Assembly (NCBI GenBank): GCA_043818215.1
Contig: JBDRGC010000335.1
Span: 1 to 14,642, forward strand
Source of the DNA: JBDRGC01 sp043818215
GTDB lineage: Bacteria; Chloroflexota; Anaerolineae; Anaerolineales; UBA11858
Length of the DNA: 14,642 nucleotides
Direction: 5' to 3'
The notes beneath the pieces were generated by a model, which ran no database searches, had not been told where the DNA came from, and was given only the letters and a program-made list of their open reading frames with translations. The translations under genes and the position numbers were made by a program. Below are positions 1-7,674 of the stretch, one piece after another. Position 1 is the stretch's first letter, and each line of letters begins with the position of its first letter.

Positions 1-110
1 GGGTTTGATCCTTTTTTGTTTGTTTGGGTTTTTGGGGGGGGGGGGGGCGGGGGGGTGGTGTGTGGGGGGCCCGCCCCCCCCAAAACCCCCCCACCCCTGC
101 CTCCTTCCAC
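1..110. other. Low-complexity G/C homopolymer window edge
   Basis: This stretch is dominated by long runs of G (one of 13 at 35-47) and C, mixed with T-rich words, and has no coding character. It resembles the poorly resolved end of an assembled contig more than ordinary bacterial DNA. No gene is visible from here to base 327, apart from a promoter candidate at 139-167 and small G/C hairpins at 236-274. Anything encoded further left, such as further CRISPR genes, would be lost. Confidence 0.6.
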
Positions 111-138
111 GGGAATTCCCAGAGACCCCCAAGTTTTG

Positions 139-167
139 TTGCCAGCGTTAGCAGTTGATGCTAAAAT
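139..167 (+). promoter_or_regulatory. Candidate sigma-70 promoter for the RAMP operon
   Basis: TTGCCA (139-144) and TAAAAT (162-167) each match the -35 and -10 consensus at five of six positions and are exactly 17 bp apart. Transcription would start near 174, giving a leader of about 150 nt that contains the G/C hairpins at 236-274. If real, it makes the RAMP fusion gene the first gene of its transcript. Promoter-like matches occur by chance, so support is moderate. Confidence 0.4.
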
Positions 168-235
168 GAGGCGGGTTGACTGATCTTTATTGTGCGCAGA
201 TTGTGTTTTCTCAAAAAGAAGGGGAACGCCCCCGG

Positions 236-283
236 CCCCCAATACTGGGGGAGCCATTCCCCCAAAATTGGGGGGGGGGGGGG
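236..283. repeat. Two small G/C hairpins and a 14-G run
   Basis: CCCCCA (236-241) pairs with TGGGGG (246-251) around a 4-nt loop. CCCCCAA (259-265) pairs with TTGGGGG (268-274) around AA. The second arm runs into 14 consecutive G (270-283). The tract lies in the untranslated leader of the RAMP fusion gene, about 45 nt before its start codon. It could be a structured leader, or a homopolymer stretch that is hard to sequence. Confidence 0.5.
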
Positions 284-327
284 CAGGGGGGATACTGCGC
301 AAATTAGACAAAAACGGAGGAAGTACT

Positions 328-3300
328 ATGGCTACCATGCACGGCAAACTATATGCAGAATCCCCCATTTATCGCGGCAACGCCCGCAAAACCTTGTTTA
401 CCAGAGATGGAGACGGCAAACAAAAATTGGTCTCTCTGGCCGGGGAAATCCAGGGCACCGCGCAGTCCCTGATGGATGCTTTCATAGGCGAGTCACGTAA
501 TCGCAGAAATATTGGGTTGCTGAACCGCCTATGGCAGCGACTGTATGGTTCCCCGCTGCCGAATGGACTGATCACAGGCGTGGACTGCAAATTGGAGAAG
601 GAATCGTATCCGCACAATCGCTTTTTCGATTTGCGGATGGGGGTCAAACTGGACGAAGACCGCTGGTCGGTGGAGGCCAATGCTAATTACAAGTACGAAA
701 CCTTGTTCCGTAATTCAGTATTTGACTTCAGCCTCTCGGTGGACGAAAAAGTTCTCGAACAAGGAGAAAATCAGGCCCGGTTGTACTATGCTTTGCATGA
801 ACTCAGGGAGGGCCGTTTTTGGTTCGGGGCCGCTAAAAGCAAGGGACTGGGTCGCGTGCGTCTCGAAATGGAGTTCCCCTTTGATGCTCCCCAAACCCCG
901 CCAAAGATCAAATCCGACGCTAACCATTTACGCATCGGCCTGACGTTCGACTCCACCAATCCCATCATGGTAGGATGGAATTGGGGGAAGGTGGACCCTG
1001 CTATGCCATCCTTCGCGGCCATCGAAGGCCAGCTACTTGTCGAAGCCATGCGCGATCTCCCGTCTCAGATTCGGGAACGATTATCAATGAGCCTGGGTGG
1101 GCCAATCCTCAGCCCAGAGGATTGGAAACAGCGCTTGACCAAATATCTGCCGCGTGTGACCGCCATCTGGTTGCAGGCCCGTTCCACCGAAGATGTCGAA
1201 ACCTGGGTCATTCCCGCTCAACAACTTACTAAATTGAGCAAAGGAAAATATGCGCTTGCCAAATCAGTCATTACTTCTGTCCAGCCGTTTGTGGATCAAA
1301 CCTTCCCAAGCCAGGAGGCAGCTGAAATCGCAATATCGGAAGCTCTGGGTGACAAAGCCAATATGGCAAAGCGGATTCTCAATATCATGAAACGAGAACG
1401 CCACGCCAACCAGGAACTCAACCAGAAAGCCTGGCTCGAAATAGCCCGCGGGATGGGGCTGGATGCGTCCCTGGGCGACCAACTTGCGGTGCAAATTGCA
1501 GATGAGGCTGCGATGACAACAATTCTCAGTCAGGCTTGCGAGCCGATTATGCCTCAGCTCTACGAACAGATAGACCAGCAAGTTGATCTACTGCAAAGTG
1601 ATGCCTGGGTAGATGCAGAAATTAGCAGTCGCGAAGAACACCTGAGGATCAAGCAGATGATTCTTCAAGGGAAAATCACCGAGCGGCAATGGGGAGACCA
1701 GCGTCAAGTTCCTGATGGTGTCAGTGCTACCGGCTGGAGCGGATTCATCAACGACCACCGGCAGGTGCGTTTCCACCACATGTCCCACGGGCGCAATCTG
1801 AACAAGAGCATCACTAACGATGAGAACTTCATTGCCTTTCTCCAATCTTATCGCGAGAATATCCGTCAGGAGCTTGGCCAACCTCACCATATCAACTTTC
1901 GGCGGGGCGGCCTAAGTAACCGGGAGATTTCCCGAAAATACGGTAAGCCTTACGATACCATCTTCATGCGTATGTTGTCTTGGGCTCCATCCAATCGAGA
2001 GCGGGGCATGTGGGAAATTTACATCCCTGGCAGCACCATAAAAGGAGCATTCCGCAAACGTGCCTCCCAGGTGTTGAAGACGTTGTGGGGCGAAACTCGA
2101 CAGACCCGAGAAGTGATCGACCGGCTGTTTGGCAAACAAGGACAGGTCGGGTTGATCTTTTTCTCCGATGCCTATCTTAGCGACCCTCTCGATCCGGAAC
2201 GGGCCTGGTGCTCCATGGATGGAGTCAAGATGAACCCCAAAACCGGGCAACCCATCGCGCGAGCCAAAGCCGACTATCTCTTTGCTTACGGAAATCAATT
2301 GGCGTTTCATCTCAATTTGGATATTCAGGATGTGACGGAGAGGGATAGCGAGGCACTGCTAGTTTTGAAACACCTTTTGCAGGACTTTCAAAGCGGCGAC
2401 ATCCCCCTGGGTGGCGAAAAGACCAGCGGGTTTGGGTGGGTAAAGGCCGAAATTTCCGGAGTGACTTGGTTAACAAGTAAAACCGATGGCGTTGGGCAGC
2501 AGTTCTTTGGAGATGTAACCCTGGCTCAGGATGGCATCTGGCAAAAATTGGAATTGGGAAGCGAACCAGCGACCACGATTTTGGCGGTTGCCAGGCCTCT
2601 GAACGCTTCCATGGAAGCATCTGCGGAACCACCCCGCGCCCGGGGAGGCTTCATTTCCCACCGGGCATTTGGCGGTTATTGCGGTATGTTGAGGGTGGAG
2701 GCCGAAGTGCTGACTCCCATCAGTATCAGCGAAAGCGGCGAACCCTCCCGCACAACTATACTGGATGGTGAACCGGTTAACGGCTGGGACTTTTTCTCTA
2801 TGTCACCTCCCCAGGCCTCGAAACGTGATGCTCAGAAGACCTATGCGCTGCCCAGCAAAAGCATAAAAGGGATGCTGCGTCACATCTACAGCATTGCCAG
2901 CGACTCCAAAGTAGAGAGCCAGAACGTCGATCAACTCAATCCGGTAGATAGCCTGTTCGGATGGGTGGGCAAAGGGCAAAACCAGTCTATCATGGGGCGC
3001 GTGTCCTTCGGTTTTGGTCTGTTCGACGTATCCAAGTCGGCCTGGTTCAAGGCTCCTTACCCCTACGGGCAGTGGAAGTTCGAGAACGGAAAGTGGCAGC
3101 AGGGTGGCGGCAACGGCGCACACAAGCAAACAATTGATAACACCTGGCGGTTGTTCCAACATGCCCCCCTGGCTCCCATAGTGACGCAACTAGACGACTT
3201 TACTCCTGACACTGTGCAAGCCAGCTACTTCAAGGCGATCTTGCCTGGTTCGCGTTCCCACTTTACCATTCGTTTCTGGAATCTCACCGAGGAAGAATTT

Positions 3301-3552
3301 CAACGTTTGATTTGGTGCGTGGAATTAGATAGTAACCTGGCTCACAAAATGGGCGGTAACCGATACCTGGGATTTGGCAGCCTGCGCCTGAAACTGCTCC
3401 CCGAAAGTTTCCTCATCGATTGGGCTGCCCGATACGCGGGTAAACCTGAAACAGATTGGCAGTTGCCAATCCAGGCGGACAAATGGCTCAATCCCAAGGT
3501 GATTCTACATAACAGAGCGCTGAGACAAACCCTGGATGCTAAACAGCTTTGA
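328..3552 (+). CDS. Triple-RAMP (Cas7-like) fusion protein, type III CRISPR effector-like
   Basis: This 1074-residue protein belongs by motif to the RAMP superfamily, the RNA-recognition-fold proteins that form the crRNA-binding backbone of class 1 CRISPR effectors. Three units can be seen. Unit 1 (about 1-185) ends in a glycine-rich loop at 166-176 (FGAAKSKGLGR). Unit 2 (about 460-720) has IPGSTIKG at 566-573, then an LFG...G...FFSDA segment, and ends PLGGEKTSGFGW at 693-704. Unit 3 (about 775-1030) has LPSKSIKG at 841-848, a second LFG block, and ends MGGNRYLGFG at 1008-1017. Residues about 247-455 look helical and lack RAMP motifs. I cannot assign a catalytic aspartate. The ATG at 328 is chosen because GGAGG lies 7 nt upstream; an in-frame TTG at 190 would add low-complexity residues. 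Single Cas7 proteins are usually 200-400 residues, so this is a fusion. A target-RNA-binding or cleaving backbone is inferred. It overlaps the next gene by 17 nt. Confidence 0.82.
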   Translation: MATMHGKLYAESPIYRGNARKTLFTRDGDGKQKLVSLAGEIQGTAQSLMDAFIGESRNRRNIGLLNRLWQRLYGSPLPNGLITGVDCKLEKESYPHNRFFDLRMGVKLDEDRWSVEANANYKYETLFRNSVFDFSLSVDEKVLEQGENQARLYYALHELREGRFWFGAAKSKGLGRVRLEMEFPFDAPQTPPKIKSDANHLRIGLTFDSTNPIMVGWNWGKVDPAMPSFAAIEGQLLVEAMRDLPSQIRERLSMSLGGPILSPEDWKQRLTKYLPRVTAIWLQARSTEDVETWVIPAQQLTKLSKGKYALAKSVITSVQPFVDQTFPSQEAAEIAISEALGDKANMAKRILNIMKRERHANQELNQKAWLEIARGMGLDASLGDQLAVQIADEAAMTTILSQACEPIMPQLYEQIDQQVDLLQSDAWVDAEISSREEHLRIKQMILQGKITERQWGDQRQVPDGVSATGWSGFINDHRQVRFHHMSHGRNLNKSITNDENFIAFLQSYRENIRQELGQPHHINFRRGGLSNREISRKYGKPYDTIFMRMLSWAPSNRERGMWEIYIPGSTIKGAFRKRASQVLKTLWGETRQTREVIDRLFGKQGQVGLIFFSDAYLSDPLDPERAWCSMDGVKMNPKTGQPIARAKADYLFAYGNQLAFHLNLDIQDVTERDSEALLVLKHLLQDFQSGDIPLGGEKTSGFGWVKAEISGVTWLTSKTDGVGQQFFGDVTLAQDGIWQKLELGSEPATTILAVARPLNASMEASAEPPRARGGFISHRAFGGYCGMLRVEAEVLTPISISESGEPSRTTILDGEPVNGWDFFSMSPPQASKRDAQKTYALPSKSIKGMLRHIYSIASDSKVESQNVDQLNPVDSLFGWVGKGQNQSIMGRVSFGFGLFDVSKSAWFKAPYPYGQWKFENGKWQQGGGNGAHKQTIDNTWRLFQHAPLAPIVTQLDDFTPDTVQASYFKAILPGSRSHFTIRFWNLTEEEFQRLIWCVELDSNLAHKMGGNRYLGFGSLRLKLLPESFLIDWAARYAGKPETDWQLPIQADKWLNPKVILHNRALRQTLDAKQL

Positions 3553-4459
3553 TTGGCTGCGCCTGAGCCAAACCGGCGCGGAACTCCTATCCACCCTGCG
3601 ATATTTGAATAACAAGCCCAATCTCCCCCAACGAAGAGGGGAGATTGGGCCGCCTCACTCGGCTCTCGATGGCCCTTGCCAGCGGTGCTGGGTTTATCCG
3701 CGGGCACAGTTAAAATCGAGAGGCAAGAAAGCCAATATTGCTCCTCGTACAGGCCGTTACTGTGAATTTTGCCAAACCGTGATAAATAAATCCAGGCGGC
3801 TAGGCCAGGTTTCGCGCGATGCAAGTGTTATCTGGGGTTTTGTCAATCACTTGCCCGAAAGGTTTTACGAAAGCAAAGGTTTCAGTGAGCAGCACCTTCA
3901 CAGCGTTTACATTCACGATGAACGTCATTTTCTGTTGATGATACCTAAGCGGTATGTGAGGGATTGGCTCCATGAACTGGTTCTTTATTACGGCTCAGAC
4001 CTGACAGGTATCATACAGATATTCACCACCGTGGGGATTGGACAGTTACATACAATGGGGGGGATTCTCTCCCGAATCGTAGACCAAGATGTTCACTATG
4101 CTGTGGACCAGTTACGAGTGCGGTTCTATGCTGCGTCTTATCAGGTTATCCGATCCCATATCCGCGAACGCCAGGGAATACTCACTTTCGAAGTCGCAGA
4201 GTTCTTACATCTGCTCGAAATGGCTGCTGTGTTTCGTCTCATGTTGCGCCCCGACATACAAGAAGTTCTCTACCAATTATTAAACCTGAAGGATGCCAGA
4301 GAAGAGGCTTTCTATTGGGGTCGTTTTCTAGGCATGCTAAGCCCGGAAGCCAAAGACATGCTGAACGCCTGGAAAATTCGGACCTGGTCAAAAGAACGTA
4401 TCAAACTGCTGTACGAACTGACAGATTACGTGTATGTGGACTTTTCTCGAACCCCTTAA
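3536..4459 (+). CDS. Unrecognised zinc-ribbon protein in the RAMP/Cas6 operon
   Basis: I do not recognise a family for this 307-residue protein. The N-terminal part carries four cysteines as CQRC (48-51) and CEFC (76-79), spaced like a treble-clef or zinc-ribbon site, in a very basic context (RGKK at 62-65 and several Arg/Lys between). The rest (about 100-307) looks mainly helical, without transmembrane segments or an obvious catalytic motif. The start at 3536 lies inside the end of the RAMP fusion gene, and the end overlaps the Cas6-like gene by 26 nt, so translational coupling is likely. No good ribosome-binding site precedes the ATG. A role as an extra subunit or RNA-binding factor of the RAMP complex is inferred from context only. 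Codons 28-39 are encoded by a perfect inverted repeat, which is odd for coding DNA and leaves open a later non-ATG start. Confidence 0.7.
   Translation: MLNSFDWLRLSQTGAELLSTLRYLNNKPNLPQRRGEIGPPHSALDGPCQRCWVYPRAQLKSRGKKANIAPRTGRYCEFCQTVINKSRRLGQVSRDASVIWGFVNHLPERFYESKGFSEQHLHSVYIHDERHFLLMIPKRYVRDWLHELVLYYGSDLTGIIQIFTTVGIGQLHTMGGILSRIVDQDVHYAVDQLRVRFYAASYQVIRSHIRERQGILTFEVAEFLHLLEMAAVFRLMLRPDIQEVLYQLLNLKDAREEAFYWGRFLGMLSPEAKDMLNAWKIRTWSKERIKLLYELTDYVYVDFSRTP
3616..3650. repeat. Perfect 13-bp inverted repeat inside a coding region
   Basis: GCCCAATCTCCCC (3616-3628) and GGGGAGATTGGGC (3638-3650) are exact reverse complements around a 9-nt loop. The hairpin lies about 80 nt after the start of the zinc-ribbon gene and about 65 nt after the stop of the RAMP fusion gene. 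No T-run follows it on the plus strand, so it is not a standard intrinsic terminator. It could limit the amount of downstream message, stabilise the 3' end of the RAMP message, or be a small inserted repeat. Confidence 0.8.
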
Positions 4460-5471
4460 TCTCAGCCGATATTTGATTGTGCAGCGAGTCAACACTTCGT
4501 TGGTTCGCATGCCCAGGTGTTTGGCTACAGAAATCTCCCTGGTTTTGGGGGCCAGTATTGCCAACCGGCTCCCTACCAGAGAAGCCCATGCCTGGCAAAA
4601 GTCCCTGGCCCTCTGGGATAATTATGGCGGCGTTTCTGTCGTTGGCAAGAAAAAAACGAAGAAAATTCCGGTAGATGTATCCTGGCCAATAGAAGCCGTG
4701 TTTTTTGTTTATCCCGGTAAATTAGCATACGGGCAAGGGGAGATGATTTTATGGGAACTCAAACTCATGGGTGCAGGGGCAGATCACAATGTGTTTTTGG
4801 AGATTATCTTGCCGGCACTGGAGGAAGCCGGGTTTGCCTCCGATACCCCCTGGCGCGGCTCGACCACATTATGGGGACACTACGATATCCGGGCCGTTTA
4901 TGCGGCCCGGGGCAATCAATGGGAGCCGGTGGTAGAAAAAGGAAGATTGGATTTACGCTATCGTGCCACCCCCCTTCAGTGGACAGAAGGATTAGATTTC
5001 GAGTCAGGCACAAAACGATCTTTCGAACGTATGACCTGGGTCACACCTTTCGACCTTAGCGAGATGCCCGGCCAAAAAACAGAAAGGTACCGCAGAGGCC
5101 GCAGCAATAGGCCGCACAAGAATAAAGGCATCCCCCAAAATGAAGTGCCTTCTTTGAGGGGGATACTGGAAGCCTTGATGCTGCGTGTGAGCCAATTGTT
5201 GCCTGGCAAATACAATACCCCGGAAGACGCCTGGGAAATCGTTGGCGCGGAAGAGCAATTCAACCTGACGTACGCGCTGGAACAGGTCTCCCACATACCT
5301 ATGCAGGGATATCAGTTAACCCAGGCTCCAAAGGAATGGCCGGGGCGCTGGATCGGATACCAAACTTTCGCATCTATCCCCCAGACAATTATCCCTTACC
5401 TTCAGTTGGCATCCATCCTTCACATTGGGAAACAGACGCACTTAGGATGCGGCACTTTCAGAATCGAGTGA
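4434..5471 (+). CDS. cas6: Cas6-family CRISPR pre-crRNA endoribonuclease-like protein
   Basis: Cas6 proteins cut CRISPR precursor RNA in the repeat to release crRNAs. This 345-residue protein shows the layout of the Cas6 family with the conserved C-terminal domain (the PF10040/DUF2276 type). A strand followed by a LxGxxxDHxxFLEIILPALEEAGF-like stretch lies at about 110-134. A TPFDL strand at 204-208 leads into a basic segment (217-231). The end matches the family's glycine-rich finish: GRWIGYQ at 304-310 and IGKQTHLGCG at 331-340. The catalytic histidine of Cas6 is normally near the N-terminus; H52 is a possible candidate but cannot be confirmed. The ATG at 4434 overlaps the previous gene by 26 nt, and a later start at M26 cannot be excluded. 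The neighbouring RAMP fusion supports a crRNA-processing role. No repeat array that it could process lies in the window. Confidence 0.75.
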   Translation: MWTFLEPLNLSRYLIVQRVNTSLVRMPRCLATEISLVLGASIANRLPTREAHAWQKSLALWDNYGGVSVVGKKKTKKIPVDVSWPIEAVFFVYPGKLAYGQGEMILWELKLMGAGADHNVFLEIILPALEEAGFASDTPWRGSTTLWGHYDIRAVYAARGNQWEPVVEKGRLDLRYRATPLQWTEGLDFESGTKRSFERMTWVTPFDLSEMPGQKTERYRRGRSNRPHKNKGIPQNEVPSLRGILEALMLRVSQLLPGKYNTPEDAWEIVGAEEQFNLTYALEQVSHIPMQGYQLTQAPKEWPGRWIGYQTFASIPQTIIPYLQLASILHIGKQTHLGCGTFRIE

Positions 5472-5522
5472 GCCTGCTGTAATTATAACTTCTCAATAAA
5501 TGGGGGGATGGGGGTAAAGCCA

Positions 5523-6371
5523 CTAATTCCCGCGCTGAAACACGAGCAGCTTATCAACCCAACGAGTGGGGATCCATTTGAGAAAAACAGCCACCACCTT
5601 AGCATCCAGACCAACCACATAGCGGATTTTGGGCCGGCGCGCAGTCAGCGCATGGGCAACCGCTCTGGCTACGGCCTCGGGCGGGGTTCCCACCTGCTTT
5701 TCGTCCAATGATGAATCGATAAAACTTTTCAATGCCTTGCCGTAGAGTTCGTGGGCACGCGGCGGGATGTAGGCCATAAGGTCATCGGCCACAGAGGCCG
5801 ATTTCTCCCAAATGGGGGTATTGATCCGCCCCGGCTCGATTATGGCAACGTGTATCCCCCAGGGCAGCAGCTCCCTCCGCAAAACATCAGAAAAGGCTTC
5901 GAGGGCAAATTTCGAGATCGAGTAAGGCCCAACGAGTTGCGCTGCAATGAGACCGCTGACTGAACTCATATTGACAACGCGTCCCTGGCCTTTCCGCAGC
6001 AGGGGGAGAAAGGCCTGCGTAACGGCAATCTGCCCCAAAACGTTGACCTCGATGGCCTGTCGAACTTTCTCGAGGCGGACGAATTCCATGGGGCCGGCTG
6101 CCACAACCCCGGCGTTGTTGACCAGCCCTGCCAGACCAGCCTCCCCCATAGCGGATTCAACGGTCTCCAGCGCGGCGGCGATGGATGCGCTGTCGGTCAC
6201 ATCCAGGAATACGGGTGTCAACCGGGAGGAGGCTTCCCGCGCTAAGGCCTGGGCATCGTCTGGTTTGCGAACCCCCGCGAAAACCCGGAATCCTGACTCG
6301 TCTAGATGCACCGCGCAGGCCTTGCCGATCCCGGAGGATGCGCCTGTGATCAGTACCGCGCCCTGTGTCAC
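5523..6371 (-). CDS. Short-chain dehydrogenase/reductase (SDR) family oxidoreductase
   Basis: A classical SDR of 282 residues, within the usual 250-300. The Rossmann nucleotide-binding motif TGASSGIG is at 9-16, DVTD at 57-60, NNAG at 85-88, catalytic serine at 136-137, YxxxK at Y150/K154 and PG at 180-181. R35-K36 at the end of the second strand suggests NADP(H) preference, by inference. The substrate cannot be predicted. The GTG start at 6371 is chosen because it overlaps the stop of the upstream phosphodiesterase gene as GTGA and falls just before the first beta strand. A longer reading from 6596 would run through the neighbouring gene's coding region. The gene is convergent with the Cas6-like gene, with only 51 bp between the two stops and no clear terminator there. 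Confidence 0.9.
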   Translation of the reverse strand: MTQGAVLITGASSGIGKACAVHLDESGFRVFAGVRKPDDAQALAREASSRLTPVFLDVTDSASIAAALETVESAMGEAGLAGLVNNAGVVAAGPMEFVRLEKVRQAIEVNVLGQIAVTQAFLPLLRKGQGRVVNMSSVSGLIAAQLVGPYSISKFALEAFSDVLRRELLPWGIHVAIIEPGRINTPIWEKSASVADDLMAYIPPRAHELYGKALKSFIDSSLDEKQVGTPPEAVARAVAHALTARRPKIRYVVGLDAKVVAVFLKWIPTRWVDKLLVFQRGN

Positions 6372-7651
6372 AATCGCACCGCCAGGAAGGGTACCAGCAT
6401 ATCTTCGGGGTGCAGGCCGCCATGCCGCCCGAGCAGGAAATCTTCTTTTTTGTCCCACCACAGATAGGCGCTGTCTTTGGCGGCAACTATCAAATCGCCC
6501 AGGCGGTCGCGCAGGTCGGGATGAGGCTTGCCGGGGCCAAACAGTCCGGCATCCACGGCGCGTTCGGGGGTTATCAAGGCGAACTGCCTTTCCCATACCC
6601 TCTCGAAATAATTACTCACCGCATCTCGCTGGCCGGGACGCGTGAACAGATACGTGAGCCGGCTATCACCGGTGGGCATGATATGCAATTGCCGGGTCAG
6701 TTCGGGATGATTGCTCAAAGAATAACTGGGATATATGGGGGTGTGGATTTGACCGTGGTCGGCGGTCAGGATGACCAGGGTGTCTTTGCAGGCCTCGGGG
6801 CTGAGGCGGTTGAGGAAGAATTGCTCGAAGGCCGCGCTGAAGCTGGTAAACTCCGCCGCGGCACGTTCGTCGTCGGGGCCGTAGGAATGGGAAAGCCCGT
6901 CCAATACTCCCCAATATGTCCAGATATACATGCGTTCGCGGGGCTGGCTCTCGATCAACTGGCGCACATTGACCCACAACTCGGCGGGGGTTCTGAACGG
7001 GTGGATATCGACATCTTTCAGGAACATCCGGGAAAGTCCAGAGTTGGCGATGGTGTAATGCTGAAAGGCATGAGCTGCCACGCCGTGGGTGTGCAGGTGC
7101 GACCCCAAAGTGGGAAGATTCAGGAATTTTTCCGGGTCGAAGCCGGCGCGTTCCAGGCCGCCAACATCGTCCCAGAATGCCATAGGAGCATGCGAAATCA
7201 TATTGGCAACCATGCCATACTCTTTGAGCCACATTTCGTAGCCCACGATGCCGTGAGCCGCGGGACTCTGCCCAGTCCACAGGGTAGTGAGGGCCGCGTT
7301 GGTGGTGCTGGGGACAACGGATGTGAGGGGGGCCAGCAAGCCATCGGCGATCAGAGACTGCCAAACAGGAGCTGTGCCGTCTGCTATCCAGCGCTGCAAA
7401 CGGTGAAGGGACAGAGCATCCATGAGAATCAAGATCACGCGGCGGATGCCGTTTCCCAGGGGTGAGAGAATCTCCGGGGTCAGCGGCCCAGCCCCCAATT
7501 CCGGTACGTTCATCCACCGGCAAACGCTGGAGGGGATGTTGAGGATGGATTGGTCGGCATATTTGGGGTAGATGACGTTATCCCCCAAATCCAGCCCGGG
7601 GAGGGTGTGAGTTTGCAGGCGGGGGAGGAGTTGACTTGTCAAGTCGGGCAT
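6368..7651 (-). CDS. Alkaline-phosphatase-superfamily (type I phosphodiesterase/nucleotide pyrophosphatase-like) protein
   Basis: This 427-residue protein shows the metal-binding frame of the type I phosphodiesterase / nucleotide pyrophosphatase branch of the alkaline phosphatase superfamily. D78 lies in VILILMDAL. The nucleophile threonine is in PSTTNAA (T116 or T117), followed by the LWTGQSPAAHGIVGYE block. D251 and H255 lie in DGLSH, D298-H299-G300 in LTADHGQ, and a late histidine in GRHGGLHPED near the C-terminus. These enzymes hydrolyse phosphodiester or phosphate ester bonds using two metals; the substrate here is unknown. No signal peptide is apparent, so a cytoplasmic location is inferred. 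The ATG at 7651 is preceded by AAAGGAG 6 nt upstream, which is preferred to the in-frame upstream extension to 7732. It is the first gene of a pair with the SDR gene. Confidence 0.87.
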   Translation of the reverse strand: MPDLTSQLLPRLQTHTLPGLDLGDNVIYPKYADQSILNIPSSVCRWMNVPELGAGPLTPEILSPLGNGIRRVILILMDALSLHRLQRWIADGTAPVWQSLIADGLLAPLTSVVPSTTNAALTTLWTGQSPAAHGIVGYEMWLKEYGMVANMISHAPMAFWDDVGGLERAGFDPEKFLNLPTLGSHLHTHGVAAHAFQHYTIANSGLSRMFLKDVDIHPFRTPAELWVNVRQLIESQPRERMYIWTYWGVLDGLSHSYGPDDERAAAEFTSFSAAFEQFFLNRLSPEACKDTLVILTADHGQIHTPIYPSYSLSNHPELTRQLHIMPTGDSRLTYLFTRPGQRDAVSNYFERVWERQFALITPERAVDAGLFGPGKPHPDLRDRLGDLIVAAKDSAYLWWDKKEDFLLGRHGGLHPEDMLVPFLAVRL

Positions 7652-7674
7652 GGAGGCTCCTTTGTTTGGGATAC

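Noticed and set aside
190..327. N-terminal extension of the RAMP fusion from a TTG at 190
   Set aside because: The extra 46 residues are Gly/Pro-rich translation of homopolymer DNA, and a strong GGAGG lies at the correct distance from the ATG at 328.
5472..5522. Bidirectional terminator between the convergent Cas6-like and SDR genes
   Set aside because: No stem of useful length with a T-run was found in these 51 bp.
6372..6596. 75-residue N-terminal extension of the SDR protein
   Set aside because: It lies entirely in the coding region of the phosphodiesterase in another frame; the GTG at 6371 fits the SDR fold start and a GTGA overlap.
6365..7465. Long plus-strand open frame opposite the phosphodiesterase gene
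   Set aside because: It is antisense to a gene with complete catalytic motifs and has no recognisable domain or ribosome-binding site.
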